Notes under the pieces: model-generated
Databases searched by the model: none
What the model was told of the DNA's origin: nothing
What the model saw: the letters and a program-made list of their open reading frames with translations, nothing else
Program-made: the position numbers and the translations under genes
Assembly: GCA_002255905.1 (NCBI GenBank)
Contig: NKIN01000001.1
Coordinates: 1-64,000 of the forward strand
Length of the DNA stretch: 64,000 bases
Direction of reading: 5' to 3'
From: Burkholderiales bacterium PBB1
GTDB lineage: Bacteria; Pseudomonadota; Gammaproteobacteria; Burkholderiales; Burkholderiaceae_C
In this document: positions 44,707 to 54,657 of the stretch, piece after piece
Layout: the number at the start of each line of letters is the position of its first letter
How positions within the stretch are numbered: position 1 is the first letter of the stretch

Positions 44707-46383
44707 ATGGACAACGCTGTCATTCTGAAGTCACCGGGCGCCCCGAACACCGCCCCCGGCTTGGGTACCCGCCTCGCGGGGCTGCCGACGAAAAGCAAGC
44801 TCAACCTCGGTCTTGGTGCGGCAGCGCTGGTCGGCGTGGTGCTGGCCATGCTCGTGTGGAGCAGCCAGGGCGACTACAAGGTGCTGTACGCCAACCTGTC
44901 CGACAAGGACGGGGGCGCGATCATCGCCCAGCTGTCGCAGATGAACATCCCGTACCGCCATTCCGACGGCGGCAATGCCATCCTGGTGCCGTCGTCGATG
45001 GTTCACGACGCACGGCTGAAGCTGGCCTCGGCCGGTTTGCCCAAGGCCTCCGTCGGTGGCTTCGAGATGATGGATGGCGCCCGCTTCGGCCAGACGCAAT
45101 TCCAGGAGCGGCTGACCTTCCAGCGCGGGCTCGAGGGCGAACTCAGCCGTTCGATCACCTCGCTGGCAGCCGTCGAAAGCGCGCGGGTGCACCTCGCGCT
45201 GCCGAACCAGAACGGTTTTTTCCGTGAGCAGCAGAAACCCAGCGCATCGGTCGTGCTGGCGCTCCACGCGGGGCGCACACTCGACCGCGGCCAAGTCGCT
45301 GGCATCGTGCACCTGGTCTCCAGCAGCGTCCCCGAGATGAGCCCGAAGGCGGTCAGCGTGCTCGACCAGACCGGTGCGCTGATCTCCTCGCCGCCGGACG
45401 CCGACGCCCAGGCCGGGCTCGACGCACAGCAATTGCAGTACGTGGCACAGATCGAGCGCGGCTACACCAAGCGCATCGCCGAGTTGCTGGAGCCCGTCGT
45501 CGGTCGCGACAACCTGCGCGCCAACGTGACCGCCGACATCGATTTCGCGCAGATCGAGTCGACCGAGAAGCTGTTCAAGCCGAACCAGGGCGCGAGCGCC
45601 GAGGTCACACTGCGCAGCGAACAGACGACCGAGCAACTGGGCACCAATCCAGCCACGCCATCGGGCGTGCCAGGGGCGGCCAGCAACCAGCCGCCGCTGC
45701 CGGCGGCAGCACCGATCACGGGTGCAGTCGCGCCATTGCAGACCGCGCAGGCCGGAGGCGCCGGTGGCAACAGCCGCCGGGAGGCGGTCAAGAATTACGA
45801 GGTCGACGAGACCGTGCGCGTGACGCGCAACGCCACCGGCACCGTCAAGCGGCTGAACGCGGCGGTGGTGGTCAACAACCGCACCGTCACCGACCCGAAG
45901 GGCAAGGTCACGCAGGTCCCGCTGGCACCGGAAGAGCTGGAAAAGCTGACGGCCCTGGTGCAGGAAAGCATCGGCTACAACAAGGAGCGCGGCGACTCGG
46001 TGCGCGTGATCAACGCGCCGTTCAAGGTCGAGCCCGTGACGGTGGTCGATACCCCCATCTGGAAGCAGCCGGAGATCCTCGACATGCTGCGCGCTGCCGC
46101 GGTCCCCGCCGGCTTGTCGCTGGTGGCGCTGCTGGTGTTCTTCGGGATGATCAAGCCCGGCCTGAAGGCCGCACTCACTCCCACCGCACCGCCACCCGGC
46201 AGCACGATCGACGCCAGCGTCGGTGGCGCCGAGGCCCTGCCCGGTCTGGCCGCGCCGTCGGTGCAGATGCTGGAGGCGCCCCGCGACACGGCCAGGCTCG
46301 ATGCCGCGCGATCGCTGGCCAAGGAAAACCCGGCCGCGGTCGCGCACATCGTGCGCGGCTGGGTCAACGGTCAGCCTGCCTGA
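44707..46383 (+). CDS. fliF: Flagellar MS-ring protein FliF
   Basis: A 558-residue MS-ring protein. The first membrane helix is near 33-52, the periplasmic ring-building domains follow (VLYANLSDKDGGAIIAQL; FGQTQFQERLTFQRGLEGEL; ARVHLALPNQNGFFREQQKP), then a Pro/Ala linker near 310-350, a second helix near 460-480, and a cytoplasmic tail that binds FliG. It is first of fliFGHIJK. Confidence 0.97.
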   Translation: MDNAVILKSPGAPNTAPGLGTRLAGLPTKSKLNLGLGAAALVGVVLAMLVWSSQGDYKVLYANLSDKDGGAIIAQLSQMNIPYRHSDGGNAILVPSSMVHDARLKLASAGLPKASVGGFEMMDGARFGQTQFQERLTFQRGLEGELSRSITSLAAVESARVHLALPNQNGFFREQQKPSASVVLALHAGRTLDRGQVAGIVHLVSSSVPEMSPKAVSVLDQTGALISSPPDADAQAGLDAQQLQYVAQIERGYTKRIAELLEPVVGRDNLRANVTADIDFAQIESTEKLFKPNQGASAEVTLRSEQTTEQLGTNPATPSGVPGAASNQPPLPAAAPITGAVAPLQTAQAGGAGGNSRREAVKNYEVDETVRVTRNATGTVKRLNAAVVVNNRTVTDPKGKVTQVPLAPEELEKLTALVQESIGYNKERGDSVRVINAPFKVEPVTVVDTPIWKQPEILDMLRAAAVPAGLSLVALLVFFGMIKPGLKAALTPTAPPPGSTIDASVGGAEALPGLAAPSVQMLEAPRDTARLDAARSLAKENPAAVAHIVRGWVNGQPA

Positions 46384-46428
46384 TGGCCGCGCAACCCTTT
46401 ACCCCCATCGCCCACGGATGACACGACG

Positions 46429-47436
46429 ATGAGCGCCGATACACCGGAAGAAGGCCTGGAGAACGCCGCGATCCTGCTGATGTCGCTGGGCGAGGAAGAG
46501 GCGGCCGAGGTGTTCAAGTACCTGGCACCGAAGGAGGTGCAGGCGCTCGGCGAGACCATCGCCAAGATGAAGGCGGTCACCCACGATCGCGTCGAAGGCG
46601 TGCTGACGAAGTTCTCCGAGATGGCCGGCGTGCAGAGCATGCTGGTGGCCGACAACGACGAGTACGTGAAGAGTGTTCTGCGCCGCGCGCTGGGCGACGA
46701 CAAGGCCAATCTGCTGATCGATCGCATCCTGCAGGGCAGCGACGTGTCGGGCATCGAGAGCCTGAAGTGGATGGACCCGCAGTCGGTGTCCGAACTGCTG
46801 CGCAACGAGCATCCGCAGATCGTGGCCGCGATCCTGGTGCACCTCGATCCGGATCAGTCGTCCTCGGTGCTGAAGCTGTTCACCGAGCGGCAGCGCAACG
46901 AGGTTCTGGTGCGCATCGCCACGCTCGACGGCATCCAGCCGTCGGCGCTGAAGGACCTCAACGAGGTGATGAGCAAGGTGCTGGCCGGCGGCGACAAGAT
47001 GCGCAAGGCCTCGCTCGGCGGGGTGAAGCCCGCGGCCGAGATCATCAACCTGATGGGCGGCAGCATCGAGACCGCGGTGCTCGACTACATCCGCGAAGCC
47101 GACAACGAGCTCGCCCAGAAGATCATGGACAACATGTTCACCTTCGACGACCTGGAGAAGCTCGACGACAAGGCGATCCAGACGCTGTTGAAGGAAGTGC
47201 AGAGCGAGTCGCTGGTGATTGCCCTGAAGGGCGCCACACCGGAGATGCGCGAGAAGGTGTTCCGCAACATGTCCACGCGCGCGGCCGAGACGCTGCGCGA
47301 AGACCTCGACTCGCGCGGCCCGGTGCGCGTCAGCGAAGTCGAGAGCGAGCAGAAGGAGCTGCTGAAGATCGTCCGCCGCCTGGCCGACGAAGGTCAGATC
47401 CAGTTGACGAGCGGCGGCGACGATGACTTCCTCTAA
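46429..47436 (+). CDS. fliG: Flagellar rotor switch protein FliG
   Basis: A 335-residue torque-generating rotor protein. N-terminal domain (LENAAILLMSLGEEEAAEVF), middle domain with the EHPQ motif (LRNEHPQIVAAILVHL) and C-terminal domain with the charged ridge that meets MotA (DLEKLDDKAIQTLLKEV; ALKGATPEMREKVFRNM). It overlaps fliH by 14 bases. Confidence 0.97.
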   Translation: MSADTPEEGLENAAILLMSLGEEEAAEVFKYLAPKEVQALGETIAKMKAVTHDRVEGVLTKFSEMAGVQSMLVADNDEYVKSVLRRALGDDKANLLIDRILQGSDVSGIESLKWMDPQSVSELLRNEHPQIVAAILVHLDPDQSSSVLKLFTERQRNEVLVRIATLDGIQPSALKDLNEVMSKVLAGGDKMRKASLGGVKPAAEIINLMGGSIETAVLDYIREADNELAQKIMDNMFTFDDLEKLDDKAIQTLLKEVQSESLVIALKGATPEMREKVFRNMSTRAAETLREDLDSRGPVRVSEVESEQKELLKIVRRLADEGQIQLTSGGDDDFL

Positions 47437-48196
47437 GTTCAAGAACGTGCCGCCCCCGGAGGGTGGTACCAAGGCCTCGGCCTACGCGCGCTTCATCCCA
47501 CGCGAGGAGCTCAGTTCGTTCGAGGCCTGGAACCCGAGCGCGCTGTCCGGTGCGGACCCGAATGCCAGCGTGGGCATGCCGACCGCCGAGCCTGAAGCAC
47601 CGACGCTGTCGGTCGCCGAGCAACTGGCGGCGCAATTGCGCGCGGCCCGCCAGAGCGGCTATCAGGATGGCTACCGCGACGGGCTTGCCGCGCTGGAAGG
47701 CTTCAAGCAGAGCTACGCCGCTCAGATCACTGCGCAGCTCGGCCGCCTGGTGGAATCGCATGGCGCACAGCTCGATGGCCTGCAGCAGCAGCTGGCACAG
47801 GCGATCGCGGTGTGCGCGACCTCGATGGCGCGCCAGGTCGTGCGCACTGAGCTGAAGGTGCACCCGGAGCTGATCGCCGCCGTGGCGCAGGAAGCCGTCG
47901 AGGCACTGCTGCTGAGCGCGCGCCACGTCACTGTCAGGGTGCACCCCGACGACCAGCCGCTGGTCGCACTGGGCGCTGCGGATGCACTGCAGGCCCGTGG
48001 CGCGAGGTTGATCCCCGATGCCAGCATCGCGCGCGGTGGCTGCCGTGTCGACAGCGACATCGCAAGCATCGATGGCACCGTGGCCACGCGCTGGCGCCGG
48101 GCCTCGGCTGCACTCGGCTCCGAGGCCGAGTGGACCGAGGCAGATGCCGAGCCCGCGGACCCGCTGCATGACACACCAGACGAGGGCGCCCGATGA
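47423..48196 (+). CDS. fliH: Flagellar export ATPase regulator FliH
   Basis: A 257-residue stalk protein that binds FliI and FliN. Recognised by place and by the [16 protein letters not shown] start, the [17 protein letters not shown] glycine-spaced helix and the C-terminal FliH/V-ATPase E-like domain ([28 protein letters not shown]). It overlaps fliG by 14 bases and fliI by 4. Confidence 0.92.
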   Translation: MTSSKFKNVPPPEGGTKASAYARFIPREELSSFEAWNPSALSGADPNASVGMPTAEPEAPTLSVAEQLAAQLRAARQSGYQDGYRDGLAALEGFKQSYAAQITAQLGRLVESHGAQLDGLQQQLAQAIAVCATSMARQVVRTELKVHPELIAAVAQEAVEALLLSARHVTVRVHPDDQPLVALGAADALQARGARLIPDASIARGGCRVDSDIASIDGTVATRWRRASAALGSEAEWTEADAEPADPLHDTPDEGAR

Positions 48197-49662
48197 TCAA
48201 CAGCCCGCTCGAGAACGACGCACTGCAGCGTGCCGCCGAAAGCGCGGCGAGGGCACAGACCAGTGCCGGCGCACGTTCTGACGACTGGACACGCTACCTG
48301 GAGACCTTGCAGATGTTCGCTGCCGATCCGGTGGCGCTCGAGACCCAGGGCATGCTGGTGCGTGTGGCGGGCCTGGTGCTGGAGGCTGCCGGCCTGCGCG
48401 AGCCGGTCGGCTCGGTGTGCGAGGTGCGCATGGCCGGACAACCCCCGGTGCCTGCCGAAGTGGTGGGCTTCTCGGGCGATCGCACCTACCTGATGCCCAC
48501 CGGCGACGTGCATGGTCTGGCCAGCGGCGCCCGCGTGGTGCCGAAAACTTCGCCGATGGTGCCCCTGCAACTGGGTGCTCCACGGCATCCGTGGCGGCGC
48601 AGCCTGGACCGCACGCTGCACCTGCCGGTCGGTGACGGCCTGTTGGGCCGCGTCGTCGATTCGCATGGCCACCCGATGGACCGCAAGGGGCCGCTGGTCG
48701 ACGTGCACAACGCGCCTCTGGTGCGCCGGCCGATCAACGCGATGGACCGCGACCCGGTGCGCACGCCGCTCGACACCGGTGTGCGCTCGATCAACGCGAT
48801 GCTCACCGTGGGCCGTGGCCAGCGGCTGGGTCTGTTCGCCGGCACCGGCGTCGGCAAGTCGGTGCTGATGGGCATGATGGCGCGCTACACCGAGGCCGAC
48901 GTGATCGTCGTCGGTCTGATCGGCGAGCGCGGCCGTGAAGTCAAGGAATTCATCGAGGACATCCTCGGCGCCGACGGCCTGGCGCGCTCGGTGGTGGTGG
49001 CCGCACCGGCCGACGCGCCGCCGCTCACGCGCATGCAGGGCGCCAGTTATGCCACCGCCGTGGCCGAGCACTTTCGCGATCGCGGGCAGCATGTGCTGCT
49101 GCTGATGGACTCGCTGACGCGTTACGCGATGGCGCAGCGCGAGATCGCGCTGGCCATCGGCGAGCCCCCAGCCACCAAGGGCTACCCGCCGAGCTGCTTT
49201 GCCAAGCTGCCGCAGCTGGTGGAGCGCAGCGGTAACGGCACGGCCGGCAGCGGATCGATCACCGCGATCTATACCGTGCTGACCGAGGGCGACGACCCGC
49301 AGGACCCGATCGCCGACGCAGCGCGAGGCATCCTCGACGGGCACATCGTGCTGTCGCGCGAGCTGGCCGAAGCCGGTCACTACCCGGCGATCGATGTCGA
49401 GCGCTCGATCTCGCGCGTGATGACGAACGTGGCACCTTCAGCGCATGTCGAGTCGGCACGCCGATTCCGCCAGCTGCATTCGAAGTACCAGAAGGCGCGC
49501 GACCTGATCCAGCTCGGCGCCTACGCACCCGGACACGACTCCGAGCTCGACAGCGCGGTGCGCCTGCACGCGCCGATGACGCAGTTCCTGCAGCAGGACA
49601 TGCACCAGCCCGCCCACCTCGACAGCAGTGTCGAGTGGCTGCGCGCGGTGGTGTCAGGCTGA
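48193..49662 (+). CDS. fliI: Flagellar type III export ATPase FliI
   Basis: A 489-residue F1-like ATPase of the export gate. Walker A is [11 protein letters not shown], Walker [18 protein letters not shown], and the catalytic loop is [14 protein letters not shown]. The N-terminal 30 residues form the FliH-binding helix and are longer than in enteric FliI. All catalytic residues look intact. It starts in an ATGA overlap with fliH. Confidence 0.97.
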   Translation: MINSPLENDALQRAAESAARAQTSAGARSDDWTRYLETLQMFAADPVALETQGMLVRVAGLVLEAAGLREPVGSVCEVRMAGQPPVPAEVVGFSGDRTYLMPTGDVHGLASGARVVPKTSPMVPLQLGAPRHPWRRSLDRTLHLPVGDGLLGRVVDSHGHPMDRKGPLVDVHNAPLVRRPINAMDRDPVRTPLDTGVRSINAMLTVGRGQRLGLFAGTGVGKSVLMGMMARYTEADVIVVGLIGERGREVKEFIEDILGADGLARSVVVAAPADAPPLTRMQGASYATAVAEHFRDRGQHVLLLMDSLTRYAMAQREIALAIGEPPATKGYPPSCFAKLPQLVERSGNGTAGSGSITAIYTVLTEGDDPQDPIADAARGILDGHIVLSRELAEAGHYPAIDVERSISRVMTNVAPSAHVESARRFRQLHSKYQKARDLIQLGAYAPGHDSELDSAVRLHAPMTQFLQQDMHQPAHLDSSVEWLRAVVSG

Positions 49663-49692
49663 CCTGTTTCCCTCTGAACCGAGGCACTCACG

Positions 49693-50157
49693 ATGAGCAT
49701 CCTGCAACCCCTGATGAGCCTGCTGGGCCAGGTCGAGCGCGAGCGCGACGACCTGGCACTGGCCTGCCAGCGTGCCGCGCAGACGCAGCAGACGGCTGCC
49801 GCACAGGCGCAGCAACTGCTGACCTACCGGCGCGACTACGAGCAGCGCTGGGCGCACCAGTTCCGCACCGACGGGCGGATGGAGCTGGTCAACTGCTACC
49901 GCGGCTTCATGGAACGCCTGACGCAGGCGGTGGACCAGCAGTGTGCTGTCGCTGCCCGGGCCGACGCCGAGCTCGAGAACGCACGCCTCGCCCTGCGCGA
50001 AGGCGAAATGCGCGTCGCCTCGGTGCGCAAGCTGATCGAGCGCCGTGTGGCCGAAGCGCACACCACGGCGCAGCGCCGCGAGCAGAAGGCTTGTGATGAG
50101 TTCGCCTCGCGTGCCGCCTGGAACCGGGCTGCAGCCGGACTGGCAGGTGCCGCATGA
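49693..50157 (+). CDS. fliJ: Flagellar export chaperone FliJ
   Basis: A 154-residue coiled-coil protein that acts as central stalk of the export ATPase. Arg/Gln-rich heptads run nearly end to end (VERERDDLALACQRAAQTQQ; LTYRRDYEQRWAHQF; RKLIERRVAEAHTTAQRREQ). The order fliI-fliJ-fliK confirms the call. It overlaps fliK as ATGA. Confidence 0.92.
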   Translation: MSILQPLMSLLGQVERERDDLALACQRAAQTQQTAAAQAQQLLTYRRDYEQRWAHQFRTDGRMELVNCYRGFMERLTQAVDQQCAVAARADAELENARLALREGEMRVASVRKLIERRVAEAHTTAQRREQKACDEFASRAAWNRAAAGLAGAA

Positions 50158-51545
50158 GCGCGCTGGATCGCTCCCAGGCGCTGAATGCGCTGAACCTGAA
50201 GCCGGCGCTGCCTGCTGTCGCCGCTGCGCCCGCCAGAAGCCAGGACAAGGGACCCGAAGGGCAGGACGAGACGAGCAAGGCCCGCTTCTCTCGACTGCTG
50301 GCCCACAGCCGAGCCGAAGCGTCGCAAAAGCCCGTGGACACACCCGACCGCGCTGCGAAGACGCCGGCATCGCCGACGCGTTCCTCACGCGCTGACGCCA
50401 GAAAAAACGACGACCCTGCCGACAAGGCAGACGACGAGGTCGAGGCCCGGCCATCGTCGGCGCCGTCTCGATCGGGCGTGGCCGCGCGGAGCGCGACGGC
50501 GCGTGATACGCAAGACCCGGCGTCCAGCGATGACAAGGCGACGGACGCTGAAAGCACCGCCAACGCGGCAGCGCCTGAAGCCGCACCGCAGTCCGCCATC
50601 GGCAACCCCAGTGACCTGGCTGCATGGCTGGCCAGTCTGCCGCCCGCACCCACGGCGCCCAACTCAGCACTTCCCACGGCAGGCGATGTCAGCGCAGCGC
50701 CCGGCGATGCAACGGACGGCACCGACCCGCCGACGAATCTGCTGGCCACGCTGGGCCAGGCAGGGCCGGACACACCCGGGCTGGAGACGGCGCTCGCCGC
50801 TGCGGCGGGCTCCAAGGCCAGTGATGCCGGTGCAGCCCACGGCCTCGCCTCGACCACCGAGCGTTGGCTCGGCCAGACCCCACCAACTCCTGCGCTCGTC
50901 GATTCGAAAGCACTGCCGGACGCAAGCGCCGGTGCGGCCGCGCTGCCCCCAGCGTTGCTGGCGAACCTCGCTGCAGGGACGCTCGGGGTCGGCAAGAGCG
51001 AAGACGCGCCCAAGACCAGCGCTGCATTGGATGTGTTGCCACTAGCATCGAGCGCGGCCATCGCAGGCCACGGCGTGGCCTCGCTGGCACGGTCCGTCGA
51101 CACGGCGGCCTCGGCGAGTGCCACGGTGCCCACCCCGGTGGGCGACCCTGGATTCCACGAGGCCCTGGCAGCCCAGGTCAGCGTGTTCGCCCGTGCCGGG
51201 CTGTCCAAGGCCGAGTTGCACATGAACCCGGCCGAGCTGGGTCCGGTGTCGGTCCACATCATGATGAACGGCGACCAGGCACGGGTCGACTTCGGGGCTG
51301 ACAGGGCGCAGACCCGGCAGGCCATCGAGGCGGGTTGGGCCGAGCTGGCCGCGTCGCTGCAGGACGCCGGCTTCACCCTCAGCGGCGGTGGTGTGTCGGA
51401 GCAGGCGCAACGCCAGGCCGCCGAGCGCCAGGCAACGTCGCAGGGCACCCGTACCGGGCGTGCCGTGGCGGTTGACGACGTGCCAGCAGCCTCCATCGTT
51501 GCGGCGCGGCCGCGGGCGGGATCGGCGCTGGATCTGTACGCTTGA
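50154..51545 (+). CDS. fliK: Flagellar hook-length control protein FliK
   Basis: A 463-residue molecular ruler. Residues 20-340 are disordered and rich in Ala, Pro, Asp and Ser. The C-terminal switch domain is typical: HEALAAQVSVFARAGLSKAE, LHMNPAELGPVSVHIMMNG and RQAIEAGWAELAASLQDAGF. It tells FlhB when the hook is complete; FlhB is encoded at the right edge of this window. A 605-base gap with a large palindrome follows. Confidence 0.93.
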   Translation: MSALDRSQALNALNLKPALPAVAAAPARSQDKGPEGQDETSKARFSRLLAHSRAEASQKPVDTPDRAAKTPASPTRSSRADARKNDDPADKADDEVEARPSSAPSRSGVAARSATARDTQDPASSDDKATDAESTANAAAPEAAPQSAIGNPSDLAAWLASLPPAPTAPNSALPTAGDVSAAPGDATDGTDPPTNLLATLGQAGPDTPGLETALAAAAGSKASDAGAAHGLASTTERWLGQTPPTPALVDSKALPDASAGAAALPPALLANLAAGTLGVGKSEDAPKTSAALDVLPLASSAAIAGHGVASLARSVDTAASASATVPTPVGDPGFHEALAAQVSVFARAGLSKAELHMNPAELGPVSVHIMMNGDQARVDFGADRAQTRQAIEAGWAELAASLQDAGFTLSGGGVSEQAQRQAAERQATSQGTRTGRAVAVDDVPAASIVAARPRAGSALDLYA

Positions 51546-51574
51546 TTTCTTGACTTGCCATCGGCCCCTCTTCG

Positions 51575-51957
51575 GCGAGATCGCGCCGGGTGTTCGCCCC
51601 GGCGGGCGAGTCACTTTTTCTGCGGGGCCAGAAAAAGTAACCCAAAAGAGGCCCTCAACACCAGCCATTTGGTGACCACGCTTCGGCTACAGGTGGACTG
51701 CACAGGCTCTGGCACGAGAACCCACACCGAGGACCCGAAGGGTCGAGGCGTGGCGATAGCGCATGTTTGAGCCTCAGCGAGGAAACCGCGGAAGTGGTTC
51801 GGAGGATGTTCTCGAGCCAGAGCCGTTGAAGTAGGCCTGTAGCCGAAGCGAGCAGGCCAAATGGCTGGTGTTGGGGCACTCTTCTTTGGTGACTTTCTTC
51901 TGTGCCAGCAGAAGAAAGTTACCCGCCTGCCGGGGCGGAATCCCGGCGCGGTCTCGC
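51575..51957. repeat. Large imperfect inverted repeat between fliK and fliL
   Basis: Left arm about 51575-51721 and right arm about 51809-51957 are reverse complements along most of their length, for example AACACCAGCCATTTGG at 51657-51672 facing its mirror at 51858-51873. Each arm holds its own hairpin (ACTTTTTC...GAAAAAGT; ACTTTCTTCTG...CAGAAGAAAGT). Similar ACTTTCTT/AAGAAAGT elements are dispersed in Burkholderiales and Xanthomonas genomes. No gene is convincing within 51546-52150. It may end or stabilise the fliK and fliL transcripts. Confidence 0.85.
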
Positions 51958-52150
51958 CCCGCGGCAGGCTGCATCGCAGGGGATCATCCGGCTGGCTGCA
52001 CCGCAAGGCATGCAATCCCCAATTCAGCCCTCTTTCCACCCCTTATCGACGCTTCGCCCGGACGCCCCATTTTGATAATGGATCGAACGTCGGCGTGCGG
52101 CCCTTCCGTGGGACGCCACCGACCCGAGACTCTCATCTGAAGGATTCGTC

Positions 52151-52789
52151 ATGGCCACTGCCGCCGCTGCCCCCGCTGTTGTTGACGCCGAAGTCGCTGC
52201 GCCGAAGAAGGGCAAGAAGAAGCTGATCATCATCATTGCCGCGGTGCTGGCGGTGCTGTTGATCGGTGGTGGCGTCGCTGCCTATGTGCTCAAGCAGAAG
52301 GCCGCCGCGGCCGAGGCTGCTGCAGAAGGGGAGGACGGTGACGTACCCGCTGCCAAGGAAGAGCACGCCAAGAAGGACGAACACAAGGCCCCGCCGGTGT
52401 TCGTGGCGCTGGACCCATTCGTCGTGAACCTGGCCGACCGCGAGACAGAGCGCTTCGCGCAGATCGGCGTCACGCTGCAGGTCGACGACGCCAAGTTCGC
52501 CGACGAGCTCAAGCTCTACATGCCCGCCGTGCGCAACGGCATCCTGATGGTGCTGGCGCACAAGACGTCGGCCGAGCTGCTCGAACGCGCCGGCAAGGAA
52601 AGGCTGGCTGCCGAGATCATGCGTGAGTCGGTGCGCCCGATGGGCATCGTCATCGAGGTCGAGGAGCCTGCCACCGAGCCGAGTGCCGACGCCGACGCGG
52701 CCGACAAGCCGAAGAAGAAAAAGAAGAAGAAGCCTGCCGAGCACAACCCGATCACCAGCGTCAATTTCTCCAGCTTCATCATTCAGTGA
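52151..52789 (+). CDS. fliL: Flagellar basal-body-associated protein FliL
   Basis: A 212-residue membrane protein that sits by the stator. One helix lies near 25-45 (LIIIIAAVLAVLLIGGGVAAY), with a basic start, an acidic Ala/Lys linker and a periplasmic domain (VFVALDPFVVNLADRETERF). A Lys-rich run near 188-196 is inserted before the usual end, and the protein closes with ITSVNFSSFIIQ. It heads fliLMNOPQR. Confidence 0.94.
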   Translation: MATAAAAPAVVDAEVAAPKKGKKKLIIIIAAVLAVLLIGGGVAAYVLKQKAAAAEAAAEGEDGDVPAAKEEHAKKDEHKAPPVFVALDPFVVNLADRETERFAQIGVTLQVDDAKFADELKLYMPAVRNGILMVLAHKTSAELLERAGKERLAAEIMRESVRPMGIVIEVEEPATEPSADADAADKPKKKKKKKPAEHNPITSVNFSSFIIQ

Positions 52790-52802
52790 GCGGGCAGCCC
52801 TC

Positions 52803-53804
52803 ATGAATCAGCAGATCCTGTCGCAAGACGAAGTTGATGCGCTGTTGCAGGGCATCACCGGCGAGAGCCAGAAGCTCGAAGCCGAGGACGTGCCCACTGG
52901 GGGCATCCGCGACTACGACATCGCCAGCCAGGAGCGCATCGTCCGCGGCCGCATGCCGACGATGGAGATCATCAGCGAGCGCTTCGCCCGCAACATCCGC
53001 ATCGGCCTGTTCAATTTCATCCGCAAGAGCCCCGAGGTGTCGATCGGCGGCATCAAGGTGCAGAAGTACAGCGCCTTCCTGCGCGAGATCGTCGTGCCGA
53101 CCAACTTCAACATCGTGAGCGTCAAGCCGCTGCGCGGCAGCGGGCTGATCGTGTGCGACCCGACGCTGGTGTTCGCGGTGATCGATGCATTGTTCGGTGG
53201 CGCGGGCAAGTACCACACCCGCATCGAGGGTCGCGACTTCTCGCCGACCGAGCTGCGCATCATCTCGCGGCTGGTCGAGGTGATCACCACCGAGTACCAG
53301 AAGGCCTGGCAGGGCATCTATCCGCTGGAGCTCGAATACCAGCGCTCGGAAATGCAGCCGCAGTTCGCCAACATCGCGACGCCCAGCGAGATCATGGTCG
53401 CGACGTCGTTCACGCTGGAGGTCGGCGACTCGACCGGCACGATCCACTTCTGCATCCCGTACTCGACGCTCGAGCCGATCCGCGACGTGCTGTATTCGAC
53501 GATGCAGGGCGACAGCGCCGAGCCCGATCGCCGCTGGGTCAACCTGCTGAAAGAGCAGATCAAGGCGGCCGACGTGGAACTGGTGGCCGAACTCGCCACC
53601 GCGCCTGCCACGGTCGAGCAGCTGCTGTCGTTCAAGGTCGGTGACTTCATCGAACTGGACCTGCAGCCGGGCATCGAGGCCAAGATTTCCGGGGTACCGG
53701 TGCTGGAGTGCCACTACGGCATCTCGAACGGGCGCTACGCGCTGAAGGTCGATCAACTGTTGACCAGCTCGAACACGGGCTGGCTGGGAGCAAGCAATGT
53801 CTGA
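52803..53804 (+). CDS. fliM: Flagellar motor switch protein FliM
   Basis: A 333-residue C-ring protein. The N-terminal CheY-P-binding peptide is present (ILSQDEVDALLQGI), then the middle domain with the GGxG-like FGGAGKYHTRIEGRDFSPTE and the C-terminal SpoA domain (VELVAELATAPATVEQLLSF). I chose the ATG at 52803, since the longer frame lies in fliL. It overlaps fliN by 8 bases. Confidence 0.97.
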   Translation: MNQQILSQDEVDALLQGITGESQKLEAEDVPTGGIRDYDIASQERIVRGRMPTMEIISERFARNIRIGLFNFIRKSPEVSIGGIKVQKYSAFLREIVVPTNFNIVSVKPLRGSGLIVCDPTLVFAVIDALFGGAGKYHTRIEGRDFSPTELRIISRLVEVITTEYQKAWQGIYPLELEYQRSEMQPQFANIATPSEIMVATSFTLEVGDSTGTIHFCIPYSTLEPIRDVLYSTMQGDSAEPDRRWVNLLKEQIKAADVELVAELATAPATVEQLLSFKVGDFIELDLQPGIEAKISGVPVLECHYGISNGRYALKVDQLLTSSNTGWLGASNV

Positions 53805-54267
53805 TGCCGCCGCACAAAAGCAAGCCGAAGAAGACGCGATGGCCGCCGAGTGGGCTGCCGCACTGGCCGAGTCGAAACCCGAGGCTGCTGCTGCGGCGTC
53901 GTCCGACGATCCGTTCACCTCGGCCCTGCAGAACACCGTCGATTCGGTGGCTCCGGCCAAGTTCACCAACTTTTCGAGTGACTCCGGCGCGGTGGCAGGC
54001 AACGACATCAACATGATCCTGGACATCCCGGTACAGCTCACCGTGGAACTCGGTCGAACCCGCATCCCGATCAAGCACATCCTGCAGCTGGCTCAGGGTT
54101 CGGTGGTCGAGCTCGAAGCGATGGCCGGTGAGCCGATGGACGTGCTGGTCAACGGCTACCTGATCGCGCAAGGCGAGGTCGTGGTCGTCAATGACAAGTT
54201 CGGCATCCGGCTGACCGACATCGTGACGCCGAGCGAACGCATGCGGCGCCTGAGCCGCGGCGGCTGA
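53797..54267 (+). CDS. fliN: Flagellar motor switch protein FliN
   Basis: A 156-residue C-ring protein. An Ala/Glu-rich, poorly conserved start (1-70) precedes the SpoA domain (NMILDIPVQLTVELGRTRIP; ILQLAQGSVVELEAMAGEPM; GIRLTDIVTPSERMRRL), which is very well conserved. It overlaps fliM and is followed by fliO after 24 bases. Confidence 0.97.
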   Translation: MSDAAAQKQAEEDAMAAEWAAALAESKPEAAAAASSDDPFTSALQNTVDSVAPAKFTNFSSDSGAVAGNDINMILDIPVQLTVELGRTRIPIKHILQLAQGSVVELEAMAGEPMDVLVNGYLIAQGEVVVVNDKFGIRLTDIVTPSERMRRLSRGG

Positions 54268-54291
54268 TGTCCGACTCGCACTGACTACTCG

Positions 54292-54657
54292 ATGAGCACC
54301 ATGCCCTGGAGCTCGCTGCTGTGGTTCGCAGCGATCATCGTGATGATCCCGCTGGCGCTGTGGCTGCTCAAGCGCACGCCGCTGGGCGGTGCCGCTTCGG
54401 GCGGCATGATGCGCAGCATCGCGGCGCTGCCGTTGTCTGCCTCGCAACGCATCCTGACGGTCGAGGTCGGGCAGGGTGATCAGCGGCGCTGGCTGGTGCT
54501 GGGGGTCACGCCTCACAGCATCACGACGCTGCACACGATGGAGCCTGCTGTCGACACTGCGGCACCGATCGCATCGGCGGGCGGCGTGGCAGGTTCGTTC
54601 GCGCAAGTGCTGGGACGTTTGCGCGGCCCGGCCGCGGGAGCCGACCGTGCCCCTTGA
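54292..54657 (+). CDS. fliO: Flagellar export assembly protein FliO
   Basis: A 121-residue small membrane protein with one helix near 6-25 ([19 protein letters not shown]) and a cytoplasmic domain ([20 protein letters not shown]) typical for FliO. It aids FliP assembly. FliP begins inside its last codons. Confidence 0.9.
   Translation: MSTMPWSSLLWFAAIIVMIPLALWLLKRTPLGGAASGGMMRSIAALPLSASQRILTVEVGQGDQRRWLVLGVTPHSITTLHTMEPAVDTAAPIASAGGVAGSFAQVLGRLRGPAAGADRAP

Noticed and set aside
44731-46347. Long open frame antisense to fliF (over 530 codons)
   Set aside because: Codon positions of the high-GC fliF gene create it; composition is Arg/His/Gly/Leu-rich, and no family or ribosome site supports it.
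51611-52039. Open frames within the large palindrome
   Set aside because: They follow from the inverted-repeat sequence; no ribosome site, no family, and codons do not look like the neighbours.
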